A stretch of DNA of 6,013 nt from Rickettsiales bacterium TMED211 (lineage in GTDB: Bacteria > Pseudomonadota > Alphaproteobacteria > TMED127), in the NCBI GenBank assembly GCA_002169685.1, contig NHJI01000036.1, positions 2,116 to 8,128 on the forward strand. Direction: 5' to 3'. A program made the position numbers and the translations under genes. Shown here piece by piece: positions 5,105 through 6,013 of the stretch. Each line of letters starts with the position of its first letter. The first letter of the stretch is position 1. The notes under the pieces were generated by a model that was not told the origin of the DNA, searched no databases, and saw nothing but the letters and a program-made list of their open reading frames with translations.

Positions 5105-6013
5105 CTAAATCTGAAATATTTTATCAAGTATAAAAAACATGAATGTCAAATAAAGGTATAATATGGAGAATTTAAATAATCTTGAAGCAAAAATATCATT
5201 TTCATTTTTTTTGCTATTTAAAAGCTTATAAGAATAAAAAACAAAGATTAAGTTTAAAAAAATAGAAGAAAATAAATATAGTTCACCAGTCAGTCCAATG
5301 AAAAATGGAGCAATTGAAACTAAGCTAAGCACAAGACTATATATAAAAGACTGTATTTTTGCAACTTTTCTACCGTGGACAACTGGAAGCATTGGAATAT
5401 TAACCTTAGAATATTCAACATCTTTATACATTGCTAATGCCCAGAAATGTGGGGGTGTCCAAACAAAGATTATTAGAAAAAGCATAAAAGGAAATACTGA
5501 AATATCTCCCGTAACGCAAGACCACCCAATCACTGGCGGAAATGCTCCAGCCGCTCCTCCAATAACAATGTTGTGGTGAGTACGTCGCTTGAGCCAAACT
5601 GTATAAATAAAGATATAAAAAGCAATTGAACTTGCAAGTAAAAACGCTGCAAAATAATTTATTGTCAGACCCAACACTAAGACTGAAATTATTGCTAATA
5701 TAACCCCAAAACCTAAAACATTCGCAGGATCTATCTTCCCCATTGGTATGGCTCTTTTTTTTGTTCGTTCCATCTTTCCATCAATATCTCTATCATACCA
5801 CATATTAATAGCTCCGGATGCTCCTGCACCAATGGATATACATATAATAGCCGTTAACGATAAGAAAGGATGCAAATTCCCAGGGGCTAAATATAGTCCG
5901 CATATACTTGTAAAAATTGCTAAAGCCATAACTCTAGGCTTTAGCAATGAAACGTAGTCAGAAACCGAGCTTTCTTGAGCACTTACCTTGGAAATATTCA
6001 ATTTTGATGTACT
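5105..6013 (-). CDS. ctaB: Protoheme IX farnesyltransferase (heme O synthase), start at or beyond the right edge
   Basis: This is a polytopic UbiA-superfamily prenyltransferase that adds a farnesyl group to heme b, making heme O, the precursor of heme a for the oxidase. Numbering from an in-frame TTG at 6001 gives 298 residues. SLLKPRVM (18-25) opens helix 1. The first Asp-rich motif is NMWYDRDIDGKMERT (67... with N67, D70 and D74), followed by RAIPMGKI (83-90), where RPIP is usual. Next come WLKRRTHHNIVIGG (136-149), WTPPHFWALAMY (181-192) and the second metal/prenyl motif YKDVEYSKVNIPMLPVVHG (192-210). About eight to nine membrane helices can be drawn. Upstream of the TTG the frame stays open for the last four codons (AGT ACA TCA AAA) and no ATG or Shine-Dalgarno is visible, so the true start is probably a few codons outside the window. 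TTG 6001 remains possible. ctaB is the first gene of the visible cox run and stops 2 nt before the small CoxF-like gene. Confidence 0.95.
   Translation of the reverse strand, partial: STSKLNISKVSAQESSVSDYVSLLKPRVMALAIFTSICGLYLAPGNLHPFLSLTAIICISIGAGASGAINMWYDRDIDGKMERTKKRAIPMGKIDPANVLGFGVILAIISVLVLGLTINYFAAFLLASSIAFYIFIYTVWLKRRTHHNIVIGGAAGAFPPVIGWSCVTGDISVFPFMLFLIIFVWTPPHFWALAMYKDVEYSKVNIPMLPVVHGRKVAKIQSFIYSLVLSLVSIAPFFIGLTGELYLFSSIFLNLIFVFYSYKLLNSKKNENDIFASRLFKFSILYLYLTFMFFILDKIFQI

Noticed and set aside
5298..5957. Two plus-strand open frames opposite ctaB (5298-5579 and 5748-5957)
   Set aside because: Both are antisense to conserved CtaB motifs and lack start signals or protein-like conservation.
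1..6013. tRNA, rRNA, CRISPR, insertion sequence or phage traces
   Set aside because: The window is almost wholly covered by recognised genes, the largest gap is 47 bp, and no direct-repeat array, inverted-repeat pair or transposase/integrase motif was seen.

Overview
The window is strongly AT-rich with very short intergenic gaps. It looks like a piece of a streamlined alphaproteobacterial genome, probably a marine lineage of the SAR11 (Pelagibacterales) kind or another AT-rich alphaproteobacterium. That placement rests on base composition, compactness and the gene order ctaB - small membrane protein - ctaG - coxC - SURF1 - thrC, which I know from alphaproteobacteria. No 16S gene or other phylogenetic marker is present to settle it.

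From about 1505 to the right-hand edge, a single minus-strand run reads right to left. It holds ctaB (heme O synthase, whose start lies at or beyond the edge), a 30-residue single-helix protein resembling the alphaproteobacterial CoxF-type small protein, ctaG/cox11 (CuB insertion), coxC (subunit III), a SURF1-family assembly factor and thrC (threonine synthase). Gaps within the run are 2, 2, 2, 8 and 16 nt, so this looks like one transcript with translational coupling at several junctions. Its promoter, and probably coxB/coxA, would lie to the right of the window. The products act together at the inner membrane. CtaB farnesylates heme b on the way to heme a, Cox11 delivers copper to CuB, SURF1 assists heme a insertion or maturation of subunit I, and CoxC is a structural subunit of the aa3-type oxidase. 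ThrC is a cytosolic biosynthetic enzyme carried on the end of the operon.

The left part is a separate divergent pair. A YqgE/AlgH-family gene (plus strand, 932-1495) converges on thrC with only 9 nt between the stop codons. Next to it, a DsbD/ScsB-type thiol:disulfide reductase gene (minus strand, from 884) runs off the left edge just after the first conserved membrane cysteine. They share a 47-bp AT-only-looking spacer that probably carries the promoters.

No RNA genes, mobile elements, CRISPR arrays or phage traces were seen, and no non-coding stretch exceeds 50 bp. The region is mostly conventional. The item most likely to be missed by automated calling is the 30-codon gene between ctaB and ctaG. 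I see no convincing evidence of an undescribed system.
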